Shown in pieces: positions 54,985 through 63,940 of a stretch of DNA of 64,000 nucleotides. Each line of letters starts with the position of its first letter. The stretch's first letter is position 1. The notes under the pieces are model-generated. The model ran no database searches. It worked only from the letters and a program-made list of their open reading frames with translations, and had not been told where the DNA came from. The position numbers and the translations under genes are program-made. Location of the stretch: positions 1 through 64,000 of the forward strand of contig NZ_JABEKX010000002.1 of assembly GCF_013407595.1 (NCBI RefSeq). Reading direction: 5' to 3'. Source of the stretch: Lacticaseibacillus absianus. GTDB taxonomy: Bacteria; Bacillota; Bacilli; Lactobacillales; Lactobacillaceae.

Positions 54985-55548
54985 ATGATCCGTCCTGCTC
55001 AACCGGCGGACGCCCGATCTGTGGTGCCGCTGATCAACATTGTCTTCGAAGAGATGGAAGTGCCTGAGTTGATGGCGTTGCCGTCAGCGCAGTTGACCGC
55101 CATCTTCGAACGCGCCTTTTTATTGAAAGACTACCGCTATGGTTACCCGCAGACGTTCGTCCACGTCGGAGAGGCGGGTGTCGACGGGATCCTCGTCGGT
55201 TACCCCCACGCGGCCGAGGCGCATATCGATGATGCCTTTGCCCCCTTGTTGCCGGAGTTGGGGATGGCGCCCGATCAAGAACTGTTCCCGGATACTGAGA
55301 CTGCGGCCGGTGAATGGTATGTCGACACCCTAGCGGTCGCACCGAGCGCGCAGGGCCACGGGGTCGGCACAGCGCTGCTGACCGGGGTCGAGGCCTTGCT
55401 ACGGGCACGCGGCGAACGCCTGCTATCGCTGAACGTTGACCAGACTAACCCGCGGGCCGAGCAACTGTACCGCAAAGTCGGCTACACCAAGGCGGGCGAG
55501 CTGATGATCGGCTCGCACCGGTACAACCATATGGTCAAGGCACTGTGA
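54985..55548 (+). CDS. GNAT family N-acetyltransferase
   Basis: 187 residues. The acetyl-CoA-binding core is in the second half: VDTLAVAPSAQGHGVGTALL (motif A with the pyrophosphate loop) and LNVDQTNPRAEQLYRKVGY (motif B). The N-terminus (IRPAQPADARSVVPLIN) is typical. The acceptor substrate is unknown. The ATG at 54985 is the only usable start, since a stop codon precedes it in frame at 54976; the SD is far upstream across a hairpin. Confidence 0.88.
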   Translation: MIRPAQPADARSVVPLINIVFEEMEVPELMALPSAQLTAIFERAFLLKDYRYGYPQTFVHVGEAGVDGILVGYPHAAEAHIDDAFAPLLPELGMAPDQELFPDTETAAGEWYVDTLAVAPSAQGHGVGTALLTGVEALLRARGERLLSLNVDQTNPRAEQLYRKVGYTKAGELMIGSHRYNHMVKAL

Positions 55549-55577
55549 GCAGTGGCCATGACTGAGGACGGTCCAAG

Positions 55578-55604
55578 ACGCGCACGCGCTGTGTGCGTTT
55601 TTTT
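55578..55604 (+). terminator. Terminator after the acetyltransferase gene
   Basis: ACGCGCAC / GTGTGCGT hairpin followed by TTTTTTT. Confidence 0.75.
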
Positions 55605-55821
55605 AGTGTAGGTATCGTGAACCTTAGCGAGCCGGATCACCATCAGTCGCCGCCAGCGTGGCCACTGAACGGCCTCAGAGCGGCGGCCGCTGGGCTGACA
55701 CCAGCGTTATTTCCCGGGTTAAGTGCCGCAACGGGTCAAAAAGGTGGACCGATCAAATAAATTGTTAGGCGTCAGCGACGCGATGTGGCTTAATGAAGGA
55801 GGTTGGAAGGGAGCTGACGGT

Positions 55822-56379
55822 ATGGTCGAAACGATCGGTGAACGCATACGCATCAGACGTCATCAGAAGGGCCTCACGCAGGCGCAGGTGGCCGATCAGT
55901 TGTTTGTGACGCAGCAGACGGTTGCACGGTGGGAGCGTGGGCACCACACCCCACCGGTGACAGCCATCCAGGATCTGGCGCGGCTGTTAGATGTCGAAAG
56001 TAGCTATTTTTTTGGCGAAGACAAAGTGGTGACCCGCCACTTCAACTTCTTTGCGTTGTTCGGTAGCCTCACGTTCAACTTCTTGTTCTTCTGGCTGGCA
56101 GCGGTCGTGCTGATCTCGACTCAGTTGGCACTGTGGGGCACGGCAGGCGTGTGCTTGCTCTCGCCCGTCATTATCCTCTGGCAGAACTGGGCGGGGCTTG
56201 AGGTGCTCACATTCGGGCGATTGCTGGGGGCGATCGTTGCCGCGCTGATCGTCTGTCTGCTGCGGCCACTGCTGTGGCAGGAGACAAGGCACGTGAAACG
56301 GCTCCTGCGCGCGTATTACCGCTACAATGTGGATGCCGTCGTGTACCAAGTGGTCGCCAAAGCACCTGATCGGCAGTAG
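55822..56379 (+). CDS. XRE-type regulator with membrane segments
   Basis: 185 residues. An N-terminal helix-turn-helix of the lambda-repressor type (residues ~5-65, IRIRRHQKGLTQAQVADQLF, QQTVARWERG) is followed by three hydrophobic segments (~75-160) and a basic tail. The ATG at 55822 is preceded by AAGGGAG. The frame is open to 55723 without further similarity. It lies 21 bases upstream of an ABC transporter operon that it probably controls, perhaps sensing envelope conditions directly through its membrane part. Confidence 0.85.
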   Translation: MVETIGERIRIRRHQKGLTQAQVADQLFVTQQTVARWERGHHTPPVTAIQDLARLLDVESSYFFGEDKVVTRHFNFFALFGSLTFNFLFFWLAAVVLISTQLALWGTAGVCLLSPVIILWQNWAGLEVLTFGRLLGAIVAALIVCLLRPLLWQETRHVKRLLRAYYRYNVDAVVYQVVAKAPDRQ

Positions 56380-56400
56380 ACGGAAGCAGAGGGAAAAACA

Positions 56401-57138
56401 ATGGGAACGATAATTGAAGCGACCGGCGTGATGAAGCGCGTCCGGTCTGGGGCAGGGCGGCCAACGCAGGAGATCTTACGCGGCGTCGATTTTGCCGCAT
56501 CGCCGGGGGAATTCGTGAGCATTCTCGGCCCGTCTGGATCGGGCAAGTCGACACTATTGCGGTGTCTCTCCGGCCTGACCCCTTTAAGTGATGGCCACGT
56601 CTTCATTCAAGGCAGCGATATCAGCCAATTGACTGCGACGCGACTAGCTGTTCTGAGGCGAACCGTGATCAGCTACATCTTCCAGTCGTATAACTTGCTG
56701 CCGGCGCTTTCCGCATTTGACAATATCGTGCTCCCCCTGCGGCTCGCGCACCGACATATTGATGCGGCGGCCGTGCAACGGCTGATGAACGACCTCCGCT
56801 TTGAGGCGTCGCTCACGCAGTTGCCTGCCGCGTTGTCGGGTGGGGAGCAGCAGAAGGTCGCGATCGCAAGGGCGCTTGTTGAACGCGCACAAGTCGTTTT
56901 TGCAGACGAGCCGACTGGCGCGCTTGACACGGTGTCTCGTCAGATCATTTTCACGCGGTTACAGGCACTCGCCCAAGCAGGGGCCTGTGTGGTGATGGTC
57001 ACCCACGATATTGCGCAAGCCGCGCAGACCGATCGTGCGTTGTTGTTGCGTGATGGGCAGATCGTATGCGCGTTTCGGCACCCCAGCGAGGGGGCCCTTT
57101 TTGCCGCGATGCGCGGGTCTGAGGAGGTGCACGTATGA
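56401..57138 (+). CDS. ABC transporter ATPase (MacB/LolD-type)
   Basis: 245 residues with Walker A GPSGSGKSTLL, signature LSGGEQQKVAIARAL, Walker B VVFADEPTGALD and H-loop VMVTHD. The sequence fits the ATPases of FtsX-type peptide or bacitracin exporters. Overlaps the permease gene by four bases (ATGA). Probably exports or removes an envelope-active compound. Confidence 0.92.
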   Translation: MGTIIEATGVMKRVRSGAGRPTQEILRGVDFAASPGEFVSILGPSGSGKSTLLRCLSGLTPLSDGHVFIQGSDISQLTATRLAVLRRTVISYIFQSYNLLPALSAFDNIVLPLRLAHRHIDAAAVQRLMNDLRFEASLTQLPAALSGGEQQKVAIARALVERAQVVFADEPTGALDTVSRQIIFTRLQALAQAGACVVMVTHDIAQAAQTDRALLLRDGQIVCAFRHPSEGALFAAMRGSEEVHV

Positions 57139-58478
57139 TCCGATTGGGCCTCTTGCAGTTCAAACACGCCTGGCGGCTGTGGCTGACCGCCAGCTTTGTG
57201 TTCGGGGTCTCGGGGTGGCTGATCGCCTTGTGTACGATCGGGCTCACGTCGATCCAAGCGGTCATTACGCGCGCGGACGGTCCCTCAGTGGACCCCACCC
57301 CAATGTTTGTCTCGCCCATGATCTTTGGCGGCCTGACGCTGTTTTTCGTGATGGCGGGGGTCATCCGGCAAGTTATTCAGGCCTTGCGCAGGGAGTATCA
57401 ACTGTGGGTCACGCTTGGCAGTACACCGCGGCAGGTCGCGCTGCTCGTGGGCACGCAACTCGGGGTGCTGGGTGCGCTAGCTGGGGGTGGTGGCTATTGG
57501 TGTGCGGTGTTGATGATCGGCCCGGTCTATTCGCACTTGCAGGCGTTGATCGGGCGAGACATGCTGCCTGACGTTGCGTTCAGCGCCTCACTCACCAGTT
57601 GGGGGCTCACCATGGCGATCGTGATCCTCACCTGTCTTCTTGGCGGATCACTGCGCACCCGTCAGGTCCTGGCGCGTGCGTTGGGCGCTGAACCGCGTGT
57701 TTCCGCTTCAGCGGGGTTCTTCACCGCCGTAGCGCTTATCGGTCTGGTTGCTGCGATCGGTTATATTTGGCGCGATGACTGGTCACTGGGGCTGCCGCAA
57801 GCCCCTGCGTTGAAAGGCGTGCAGGGGTTATTTTTCGCTTTATTCTTTCTTGTTTTCCTCCAGACTGCGGCAAGTCGCTGGGGGCTCTCCTGGCTGCTGC
57901 GAGGTTTGACTAAGGTGTCCGCGGGTTGTCAGGGCGGATTGATCTCGACCGCAAGAGCCCAGAGCCTGGCCAACGCAGCTCAGATCGTGACCGCCGGCGT
58001 GCCAGTCTTGATCGTGCAGACCTTGGTCGCCGGGCTGTATGCGATCCTCTTTGGGCTTGCTGGGCCTGAAGGGGTGGATGTCGCTAACGCGGTGGCGGCC
58101 TTCTTCGCCTATGCAGGGGCACCGGCCCTCTTGGTCATCGCGAATGTCGTGACCATGACGATGCTCAAGTCCAGTCAGCAGCTGGACCACCTGAGGCAGC
58201 TCCATGGGTTGGGCTTCACCCGCGCGCAGTTGATCGGGGCGCGGTTTTTGGAAGACGTGTACGCGTCAGTGTTGCTGTGGCTTGCGATGCTACTCAGTGA
58301 TACGGGCCTATTTCTATTGCTCCAGGTGGTTTGCGTCAAACTTGGTACGTCTGCGCGGGTTGGCGTGACTTCACTTTGGGCGATCGCAGGCGTGACCGCA
58401 CTGATCGACCTGATCGTGTTCGGGTGTCTCGATGGGGTATACGTCGGGCGCGCACCGCTGGATCAAGTTGCTCGGTAA
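57135..58478 (+). CDS. ABC transporter permease (FtsX-type)
   Basis: 447 residues with about eight membrane segments arranged as two FtsX-type halves; the C-terminal half contains the 'LDHLRQLHGLGFTRAQLIG' coupling segment characteristic of the family, the N-terminal half 'REYQLWVTLGSTPRQVALLV'. Partner of the preceding ATPase. No histidine kinase gene accompanies it, unlike the Bce systems; the XRE regulator upstream takes that place. Confidence 0.88.
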   Translation: MIRLGLLQFKHAWRLWLTASFVFGVSGWLIALCTIGLTSIQAVITRADGPSVDPTPMFVSPMIFGGLTLFFVMAGVIRQVIQALRREYQLWVTLGSTPRQVALLVGTQLGVLGALAGGGGYWCAVLMIGPVYSHLQALIGRDMLPDVAFSASLTSWGLTMAIVILTCLLGGSLRTRQVLARALGAEPRVSASAGFFTAVALIGLVAAIGYIWRDDWSLGLPQAPALKGVQGLFFALFFLVFLQTAASRWGLSWLLRGLTKVSAGCQGGLISTARAQSLANAAQIVTAGVPVLIVQTLVAGLYAILFGLAGPEGVDVANAVAAFFAYAGAPALLVIANVVTMTMLKSSQQLDHLRQLHGLGFTRAQLIGARFLEDVYASVLLWLAMLLSDTGLFLLLQVVCVKLGTSARVGVTSLWAIAGVTALIDLIVFGCLDGVYVGRAPLDQVAR

Positions 58479-58532
58479 TTCGTGCGTGACGCTGATCTAC
58501 GGTTCTGAGCGGCGTTGATCGTTGCGAACTGC

Positions 58533-58567
58533 AAAAACGTCCGCGCTTCTTAGACGAAGGGCGGACG
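58533..58567 (-). terminator. Terminator for the LURP-one family gene
   Basis: On the minus strand CGTCCGCCCTTCG / AGAAGCGCGGACG followed by TTTTT; the hairpin may also serve the convergent permease transcript. Confidence 0.75.
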
Positions 58568-58584
58568 CTCTGTGAGGTGGTGGG

Positions 58585-59100
58585 TCACATCCCGTAGCTG
58601 ACGCCAGGCGTGCGCCGCATCAGTGGGTTGCGCAACTGAGTCTGACGCCAGCGATCGAGGATCGCGGCGATCAGGAGGCCGGCGGGGACGTCGGCGTCGT
58701 TGCGAATATCGACTTCGAAGGTCGTGCCGGTCGCGGCACCGACCGCCGCGATGGTGGTCACGGTCTTCACCCCGTGGTAGACGTGATAATCATTCGCAAG
58801 CAGGTTGCCGATGATCATCCAGTTGAGATCGGAGACGAAGACGAATTCGTGCCACAGGCCGAGCACCTTTTTCACCGAACCGATGCGCTGGCGGTCGATA
58901 TACAGGTCGTAGCGGGGGAAGAAGCCCACGGTTTTTTGGCGGATACTACCGATCGACTCACCGGCGATGGTGTGCAGATTGAACCCGTCATTGGCCAGGC
59001 CGTGGCGGCCGGTCAGGATGTAGCGCGGTGTCGACTGGTCATCTTTGACCACGGTCATCCCGCCGTCTTGTAGCGCTTGCGCGTCGATGTACAGTCGCAT
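58585..59100 (-). CDS. LURP-one-related / tubby-like protein (YxjI-type)
   Basis: 171 residues. The pattern of beta strands ending in short turns (IAGESIGSIRQK, FPRYDLYIDRQRIGSVKK, WMIIGN) and the final hydrophobic helix 'AGLLIAAILDRWRQTQ' match the LURP-one-related family, distant relatives of tubby and scramblases. Function in bacteria is unknown, possibly membrane lipid association. It follows the HAD gene by 11 bases and is probably cotranscribed with it. Confidence 0.75.
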   Translation of the reverse strand: MRLYIDAQALQDGGMTVVKDDQSTPRYILTGRHGLANDGFNLHTIAGESIGSIRQKTVGFFPRYDLYIDRQRIGSVKKVLGLWHEFVFVSDLNWMIIGNLLANDYHVYHGVKTVTTIAAVGAATGTTFEVDIRNDADVPAGLLIAAILDRWRQTQLRNPLMRRTPGVSYGM

Positions 59101-59111
59101 GCTCGCTCATC

Positions 59112-59990
59112 TCACTTTTCCGCTGCGTTGAGTTCGATCGCCTTCATGATCGCCTTGCCCACCCCGTCTTCGGTGTTGATCGCAGTGGTCATCCACGCCA
59201 TCTGCTTGATCTGGGGGATCGCGTTGCCCATCGCGACGCCGTACTTGGCCATCGCGATCATCGACGCGTCGTTGAGGTTGTCACCGACGGTCATCACCTC
59301 ATCCATCGTGATGCCTTTTTGCGCGGCGTAGGCCTTGAGGGCGATGCCTTTTTGCGCGTTGATGTGGTTGATCTCGATGTTCGTGCGCGAGCTGGAGGTC
59401 ACGACGAGGCGTCCGGTCGCTTCGAGTTCACGCTGCGGGTCGCCCAGCACGTCTTGCCCTTGGGCCGCGAACGCGATGATCTTCATCACTTCGGTGGCGG
59501 GGTCAGCCAGGATCGGGCCGTAGTCGTCGACGTAGGTGATGTTCATCAGCTCGAGCCGTGCTGCCGCCAGGGCAACCGCGATCTTATAGGTCGTGTCCGG
59601 GTTGAGGTTGACGAGCAGATCCGCGACGTTCTGGATCCGCGCAACCTTGTTATCGGAGACCACCCCTTTGTCCGTCACCAGCTCGAAGTAGATGTGGCGG
59701 CTCGCGAGCGTCTCGATGATCATCGGCAGGATGTCGCGGTCCAGTGGGACGTCGACTTTGAGCACGCCGCTCTCGTCGTAGACGCGCGCCCCGTTCAGCG
59801 CGATGAACGCAGGGTTCAAGTCGTGCTCGGCCAAAAGTGGCTTGGCCTCGGAGATGTTACGCCCCGTCGCGACCATGAACTCGATCCCTGCGGCCTTTGC
59901 GGCTTTGATCGCCGCGGCGTTGCCTGCAGAGACCTGCATCTTGTCGTTGAGCAGCGTGCCATCCATGTCTGATGCGATGATTTTGATCAA
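59112..59990 (-). CDS. Cof-type HAD phosphatase
   Basis: 292 residues from a TTG with GGAGGG. HAD motif I DMDGTLLND with nucleophile D8, motif II near 'FMVATGRNISE', and motifs III/IV 'KGIALKAYAAQKGITMDEVMTVGDNLNDASMIAMA' with a C2b cap in between define the Cof/YidA subfamily of sugar-phosphate and cofactor phosphatases. The exact substrate is unknown. Confidence 0.93.
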   Translation of the reverse strand: MIKIIASDMDGTLLNDKMQVSAGNAAAIKAAKAAGIEFMVATGRNISEAKPLLAEHDLNPAFIALNGARVYDESGVLKVDVPLDRDILPMIIETLASRHIYFELVTDKGVVSDNKVARIQNVADLLVNLNPDTTYKIAVALAAARLELMNITYVDDYGPILADPATEVMKIIAFAAQGQDVLGDPQRELEATGRLVVTSSSRTNIEINHINAQKGIALKAYAAQKGITMDEVMTVGDNLNDASMIAMAKYGVAMGNAIPQIKQMAWMTTAINTEDGVGKAIMKAIELNAAEK

Positions 59991-60056
59991 ACTGATCCCT
60001 CCATTGTTGAATGCGCATTCTCTTTCATAAGAATAGCATGAAATCGCCGCATTCGG

Positions 60057-60085
60057 TAGCCAAGCCGGCGGCGCTTTTGTACACT
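60057..60085 (+). promoter_or_regulatory. Possible promoter of ung
   Basis: TAGCCA at 60057-60062, 17 bases, TACACT at 60080-60085; the transcript would start shortly before the SD GGAGGTGG. Confidence 0.4.
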
Positions 60086-60112
60086 AGAAGGCGAACAAAT
60101 GGAGGTGGCACA

Positions 60113-60796
60113 GTGAAAACGTTGATCCACAATGATTGGCAGACGGTCCTGGCGCCGGTGTTCGCCGGGCCGGAGTACGCGCAGCTTCACCAATTTCTGA
60201 AGCAAGAGTACGCGACGCGGACGATCTATCCCGAGATGCACCACATCTTTCAGGCGTTCGAGTGGACGCCGTTCGCCCAGACCAAGGTCGTGATCCTCGG
60301 TCAGGATCCGTATCACGGCCCGAACCAGGCAGTCGGGGCAAGCTTCGCGGTCAGCCCGGAAGTGCCGTTGCCCCCTTCGCTCCAGAACATCTACAAGGAG
60401 TTGCAAGACGACCTTGGCTACGCGCCGGTGCGCCACGGGTACCTAAAATCGTGGGCGACGCAGGGGGTGCTACTGCTCAACACGGTCTTGACGGTGCGTG
60501 ACGGGCAGGCGAACTCCCATCAGCATCACGGGTGGGAGACGTTGACGGACGCGGCGATCGCGGCACTGTCGGACCGGGGTGAGGTCGTATTCATCCTCTG
60601 GGGTAGCGCAGCTAAGGCGAAGGCGGCATTGATCGATCGCAGTCAAAACGCGATCCTGACCTCGGTCCACCCAAGCCCACTGTCGGCTTACCGCGGCTTC
60701 TTCGGGAGCCGCCCGTTCTCACAGACGAATGCGCTGTTGGCACAGATGGGTGAGGGACCGATCGACTGGCAGCTACAGGCGACGCCTCAGGTGTAA
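60113..60796 (+). CDS. ung: Uracil-DNA glycosylase
   Basis: 227 residues from a GTG with GGAGGTGG. It removes uracil from DNA in base excision repair. Water-activating Asp65 in GQDPYHG and His186 in [10 protein letters not shown], plus the [11 protein letters not shown] uracil-pocket segment, are all present. The frame is open upstream to 60011 but the family start is at the GTG. Confidence 0.96.
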   Translation: MKTLIHNDWQTVLAPVFAGPEYAQLHQFLKQEYATRTIYPEMHHIFQAFEWTPFAQTKVVILGQDPYHGPNQAVGASFAVSPEVPLPPSLQNIYKELQDDLGYAPVRHGYLKSWATQGVLLLNTVLTVRDGQANSHQHHGWETLTDAAIAALSDRGEVVFILWGSAAKAKAALIDRSQNAILTSVHPSPLSAYRGFFGSRPFSQTNALLAQMGEGPIDWQLQATPQV

Positions 60797-60837
60797 TAGT
60801 CGAGCGGCAAAAGTGTCCCAGTAACGGCCTGCGGATG

Positions 60838-60866
60838 TTGCCGCAGCGCGAGGGGACTGGTATGAT
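60838..60866 (+). promoter_or_regulatory. Promoter of pta
   Basis: TTGCCG at 60838-60843, 17 bases, TATGAT at 60861-60866. Confidence 0.65.
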
Positions 60867-60919
60867 AATCACCGAAGCGTGAATGCGCTAACATGACCAT
60901 CACATTGGAGGGACTCCTT

Positions 60920-61897
60920 TTGGATTTATTTGATAGCTTGAAACAAAAGATCAACGGCAAAGATCTGACCATCGTTTTCCCTGAGGGTAACGACCCACGT
61001 ATCATCGGTGCGGCGGTGCGTCTGGCAGCGGACGGCCTGCTGAAGCCGATCCTGCTCGGCAACGCAGACGAGATCAAGTCTGTGGCCACGGCCAAGGGCT
61101 TCGACCTGACCAAAGTCGAGCTCCGCGACCCGACCACTGACGCGATCCATGATGACATGGCAGCGGCTTTCGTTGAGCGGCGCAAGGGCAAGGCGACGCC
61201 GGCGCAAGCCGATCAGATCGTCAAGGATCCGAACTACTTCGGGACCATGCTCGTCTACCTTGGCAAGGCTAACGGGATGGTCAGCGGTGCCGTTCACTCC
61301 ACGGCGGACACCGTGCGCCCTGCGTTGCAGATCGTGAAGACCCGGCCGGATGCGTCCCGCATCAGTGGCGCCTTCATCATGCAACGGGGCCGCGACGAGC
61401 GTTACTTGTTCGCAGATAACGCGATCAATATCGACCCGAACGCGCAGGAGCTGGCTGAGATCGCCGTTGAATCCGCCCGGACCGCCAAGCTGTTCGATAT
61501 CGATCCAAAAGTCGCCTTGTTGAGCTTCTCGACCAAGGGCTCGGCCAAGGCACCACAGGTGGATAAGGTCGTTGAAGCGACCAAGATCGCGCACGAACTA
61601 GCGCCAGACCTGGTACTCGACGGCGAACTGCAATTCGATGCCGCCTTCGTGCCGTCCGTCGCCAAGCTCAAAGCGCCGGATTCGGACGTGGCCGGGAATG
61701 CCAACGTCTTCATCTTCCCCGACCTGCAAGCTGGTAACATCGGCTACAAGATCGCGCAACGCTTCGGCGGTTTCGAAGCGATCGGCCCGATCTTGCAAGG
61801 CCTCAACGCGCCGGTCGCGGACCTTTCCCGCGGCGCGAATGAGGAAGATGTTTACAAGCTCGCGATCATCACCGCGGCCCAGAACATCACAGACTAG
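60920..61897 (+). CDS. pta: Phosphate acetyltransferase
   Basis: 325 residues, the short Gram-positive form. It converts acetyl-CoA and phosphate to acetyl phosphate. The N-terminus MDLFDSLKQKINGKDLTIVFPEG and the blocks 'FGTMLVYLGKANGMVSGAVHST', DGELQFDAAFVPSVA and 'NVFIFPDLQAGNIGYKIAQR' are typical. The TTG at 60920, preceded by GGAGGGA, gives the conserved opening; an upstream ATG at 60893 is inconsistent with the SD. The order pta-tsaE is usual in lactobacilli. Confidence 0.95.
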   Translation: MDLFDSLKQKINGKDLTIVFPEGNDPRIIGAAVRLAADGLLKPILLGNADEIKSVATAKGFDLTKVELRDPTTDAIHDDMAAAFVERRKGKATPAQADQIVKDPNYFGTMLVYLGKANGMVSGAVHSTADTVRPALQIVKTRPDASRISGAFIMQRGRDERYLFADNAINIDPNAQELAEIAVESARTAKLFDIDPKVALLSFSTKGSAKAPQVDKVVEATKIAHELAPDLVLDGELQFDAAFVPSVAKLKAPDSDVAGNANVFIFPDLQAGNIGYKIAQRFGGFEAIGPILQGLNAPVADLSRGANEEDVYKLAIITAAQNITD

Positions 61898-61905
61898 GAG
61901 ACGCC

Positions 61906-62355
61906 ATGGAATTTTTGACCGAAGCAGAACTGCAGGCTTTTGCCTGCCGGCTCGCCCCACACCTTGAAGCAGGCGACATCCTGTTGCTTGACGGGGACCT
62001 TGGCGCTGGCAAGACCAGTTTCACGAAAGGCTTGGCCCAAGGACTGGGGTTGCGCGACTACATCAAGAGCCCGACTTTCACGATCATTCGCGAGTACCAA
62101 GGCGGCCGGTTGCCGTTGTACCACATGGATATTTACCGGCTAGAAGACGGTGGTGCGGCAGACCTGGGGCTAGAAGAGTATTTTGAAGGCGACGGGGTCA
62201 GTGTGGTCGAGTGGCCGGACTTCCTCGGGGTCGCGATGCCGGAGGACTACCTGCTGATCCACTTCCACAAAGATCCCACAGACGACAACAAGCGCACCCT
62301 GACCTTTGAACCGGTCGGTACGCGCGCCCAGCAGTTGCTAGACGCGCTGGACTGA
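61906..62355 (+). CDS. tsaE: tRNA threonylcarbamoyladenosine biosynthesis ATPase TsaE
   Basis: 149 residues. Walker A GDLGAGKT at 30-37; switch and Walker B-like blocks SPTFTIIREY, YHMDIYRL and VVEWPDFL identify TsaE, the ATPase that works with TsaB and TsaD to make t6A37 in tRNAs reading ANN codons. It begins eight bases after the pta stop. Confidence 0.96.
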   Translation: MEFLTEAELQAFACRLAPHLEAGDILLLDGDLGAGKTSFTKGLAQGLGLRDYIKSPTFTIIREYQGGRLPLYHMDIYRLEDGGAADLGLEEYFEGDGVSVVEWPDFLGVAMPEDYLLIHFHKDPTDDNKRTLTFEPVGTRAQQLLDALD

Positions 62356-62392
62356 GAGTGCGCGAGCGCGGGCTTGCGGGTACCGTGGCCGG

Positions 62393-62424
62393 AGCTGAGA
62401 CGACTTTGACGTCTCAGCTTTTTT
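62393..62424 (+). terminator. Terminator after tsaE
   Basis: AGCTGAGACG / CGTCTCAGCT perfect 10-pair stem followed by six T. Confidence 0.95.
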
Positions 62425-62500
62425 AATTGCCTGGGAAATGTTTGGACGCCAATGGTGGTGGTCGAACGGATCCCTGCGTTGACGCGCGCAGGCGACCCAA

Positions 62501-62549
62501 ATGACCCGGGCCCCTGGCGCCAGCGATGGCAGTCAGGGGCCCGGGTCAT
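62501..62549. repeat. GC-rich perfect 16-base inverted repeat
   Basis: ATGACCCGGGCCCCTG at 62501-62516 and its exact complement at 62534-62549, with a 17-base spacer, just beyond the end of the exonuclease gene read from the other strand. It may terminate that transcript, although no T tract follows on the minus strand beyond TCATTTGGG. Confidence 0.7.
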
Positions 62550-62567
62550 GGGTCAGCGAGCAAGCGG

Positions 62568-63107
62568 TCACGCCGCGGTAATCTTCATCAGCGGGCGCAG
62601 TTGGGATTCGCCGAACTGCGCGGCCTGGCCCAGCAGGATGCGGGCGCAGGCGTAGCTGTCGGCCAATGCGTTGTGGTGATTGGCGAGCTTGATGTTCATC
62701 GCGGCGCTCACCGTATCTAGCCGGTGGTTGGGCAACTCGGGCATCAGCCGTTTCGAGGTGCGGACAGTGTCGATCACCTGGTAGCGTGGGACTGGAATGT
62801 CGTAGCGCTCCAGGGTCCGGCGTAGAACGGAGACGTCGAACGGCGAATTGTGGGCCGTCACGATCCGACTGGGGGTGAAGAAGCTGGCGATGTGCGGCCA
62901 GACGGCAGGAAAGGTCGGCTGACCGACCACCATAGCGGGGCGAATGTGGTGAATGCGAACGTTTTGGGGATCGAATTCGGTCTCCGGGTCGATCAGCGTG
63001 TAGAAGCTATCGGTGATCTGGCTGTTTTCGACCACAACGATCGCGAGCGAGCAGGCGCTGGCCCGTTGACGGCTGGCGGTCTCGAAGTCCATTGCGATAA
63101 AATTCAT
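62568..63107 (-). CDS. DnaQ-like 3'-5' exonuclease
   Basis: 179 residues. DEDDh motifs: I at the N-terminus (FIAMDFETA, D7/E9), II AHNSPFD, III in 'HHNALADSYACARIL' with the catalytic His and Asp. A stand-alone proofreading-type exonuclease of the DNA polymerase III epsilon family, acting on DNA or RNA ends. The ATG at 63107 fits AGGAG; an ATG six bases upstream is too close to it. It follows the ExoIII gene with a 2-base gap. Confidence 0.88.
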   Translation of the reverse strand: MNFIAMDFETASRQRASACSLAIVVVENSQITDSFYTLIDPETEFDPQNVRIHHIRPAMVVGQPTFPAVWPHIASFFTPSRIVTAHNSPFDVSVLRRTLERYDIPVPRYQVIDTVRTSKRLMPELPNHRLDTVSAAMNIKLANHHNALADSYACARILLGQAAQFGESQLRPLMKITAA

Positions 63108-63109
63108 GG

Positions 63110-63877
63110 TCATGCTCCTAACAGGTCCACCGTCTCCAGCTCGACCGGACAGTGGTCGGAGCCGAGGATCTCGGTGTGGATCTTGGCGTCTTGGATGAAC
63201 GGCACAAAGTTGTCACTGGCGACGAAGTAGTCGATGCGCCATCCGGCATTGCGGCTACGCGCGCCGAAGCGGTAGCTCCACCACGAATAGATGTCTTCTT
63301 GGTCGGGGTAGAAGTGCCGGAAGGTGTCGGTGAAGCCCGCCTCGAGCTGAGCAGAGAAGTCCGCGCGCTCCTCGTCGGTGAACCCAGCGTTGTGATGGTT
63401 ACTGGTTGGATTCTTCAAGTCGATCGGCTGGTGGGCGACGTTGAGGTCACCGCAGTAGACGAGGGGTTTCTTGGCCGCTAGGGCTTGGGTGTAGGCGAGA
63501 AAAGCCTTGTCCCAGTCCTGCCGGTATTCCAGACGCTTGAGTTCGCTGCCAGAGTTCGGGGTGTAGACAGTGATCAGGTAGAAGTTCGGGTACTCTAACG
63601 TGATCACGCGGCCCTCGGTGTCGTGCTCGGGCGTGCCGATGCCATAAGTGACCGCCAGCGGCTCGTGCTTGGTGAAGATCGCGGTGCCGGAGTAGCCCTT
63701 GCGCTCAGCGTAGTTGAAGTATTGGTGGTAGCCAGGCAATTCAAGCGTCGCTTGACCCGCCTGCATCTTGGTCTCCTGCAGGCAGAACCAGTCTGCGTCT
63801 AAGGCGGCGAAGGTCTCATCAAAGTCCTTTTTCAGCACGGCGCGAAGTCCGTTGACGTTCCATGAAATCAGCTTCAT
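63110..63877 (-). CDS. exoA: Exodeoxyribonuclease III / AP endonuclease
   Basis: 255 residues from the ATG at 63877 with AGGAGA upstream. It cuts at abasic sites and degrades 3' ends in base excision repair. The active-site residues N7 ([10 protein letters not shown]), E35 (LQETKMQ), the GDLNVAH motif and the terminal GSDHCPVE are present. The frame is open to 63982 but without conserved sequence. It works in the same pathway as the nearby uracil-DNA glycosylase. Confidence 0.96.
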   Translation of the reverse strand: MKLISWNVNGLRAVLKKDFDETFAALDADWFCLQETKMQAGQATLELPGYHQYFNYAERKGYSGTAIFTKHEPLAVTYGIGTPEHDTEGRVITLEYPNFYLITVYTPNSGSELKRLEYRQDWDKAFLAYTQALAAKKPLVYCGDLNVAHQPIDLKNPTSNHHNAGFTDEERADFSAQLEAGFTDTFRHFYPDQEDIYSWWSYRFGARSRNAGWRIDYFVASDNFVPFIQDAKIHTEILGSDHCPVELETVDLLGA

Positions 63878-63911
63878 GTGCGCATCTCCTATCGGTTGTT
63901 GGTCTGCCCCC

Positions 63912-63940
63912 ATTGTACTTGAAAACCGTGCCCGGCTCAA
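63912..63940 (-). promoter_or_regulatory. Promoter of the exoA operon
   Basis: On the minus strand TTGAGC (63940-63935), 17 bases, TACAAT (63917-63912). On the plus strand TGC TAAACT near 63962-63970 followed by AAAGGA at the window end suggests the leader of a divergent gene beginning beyond 64000. Confidence 0.7.
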
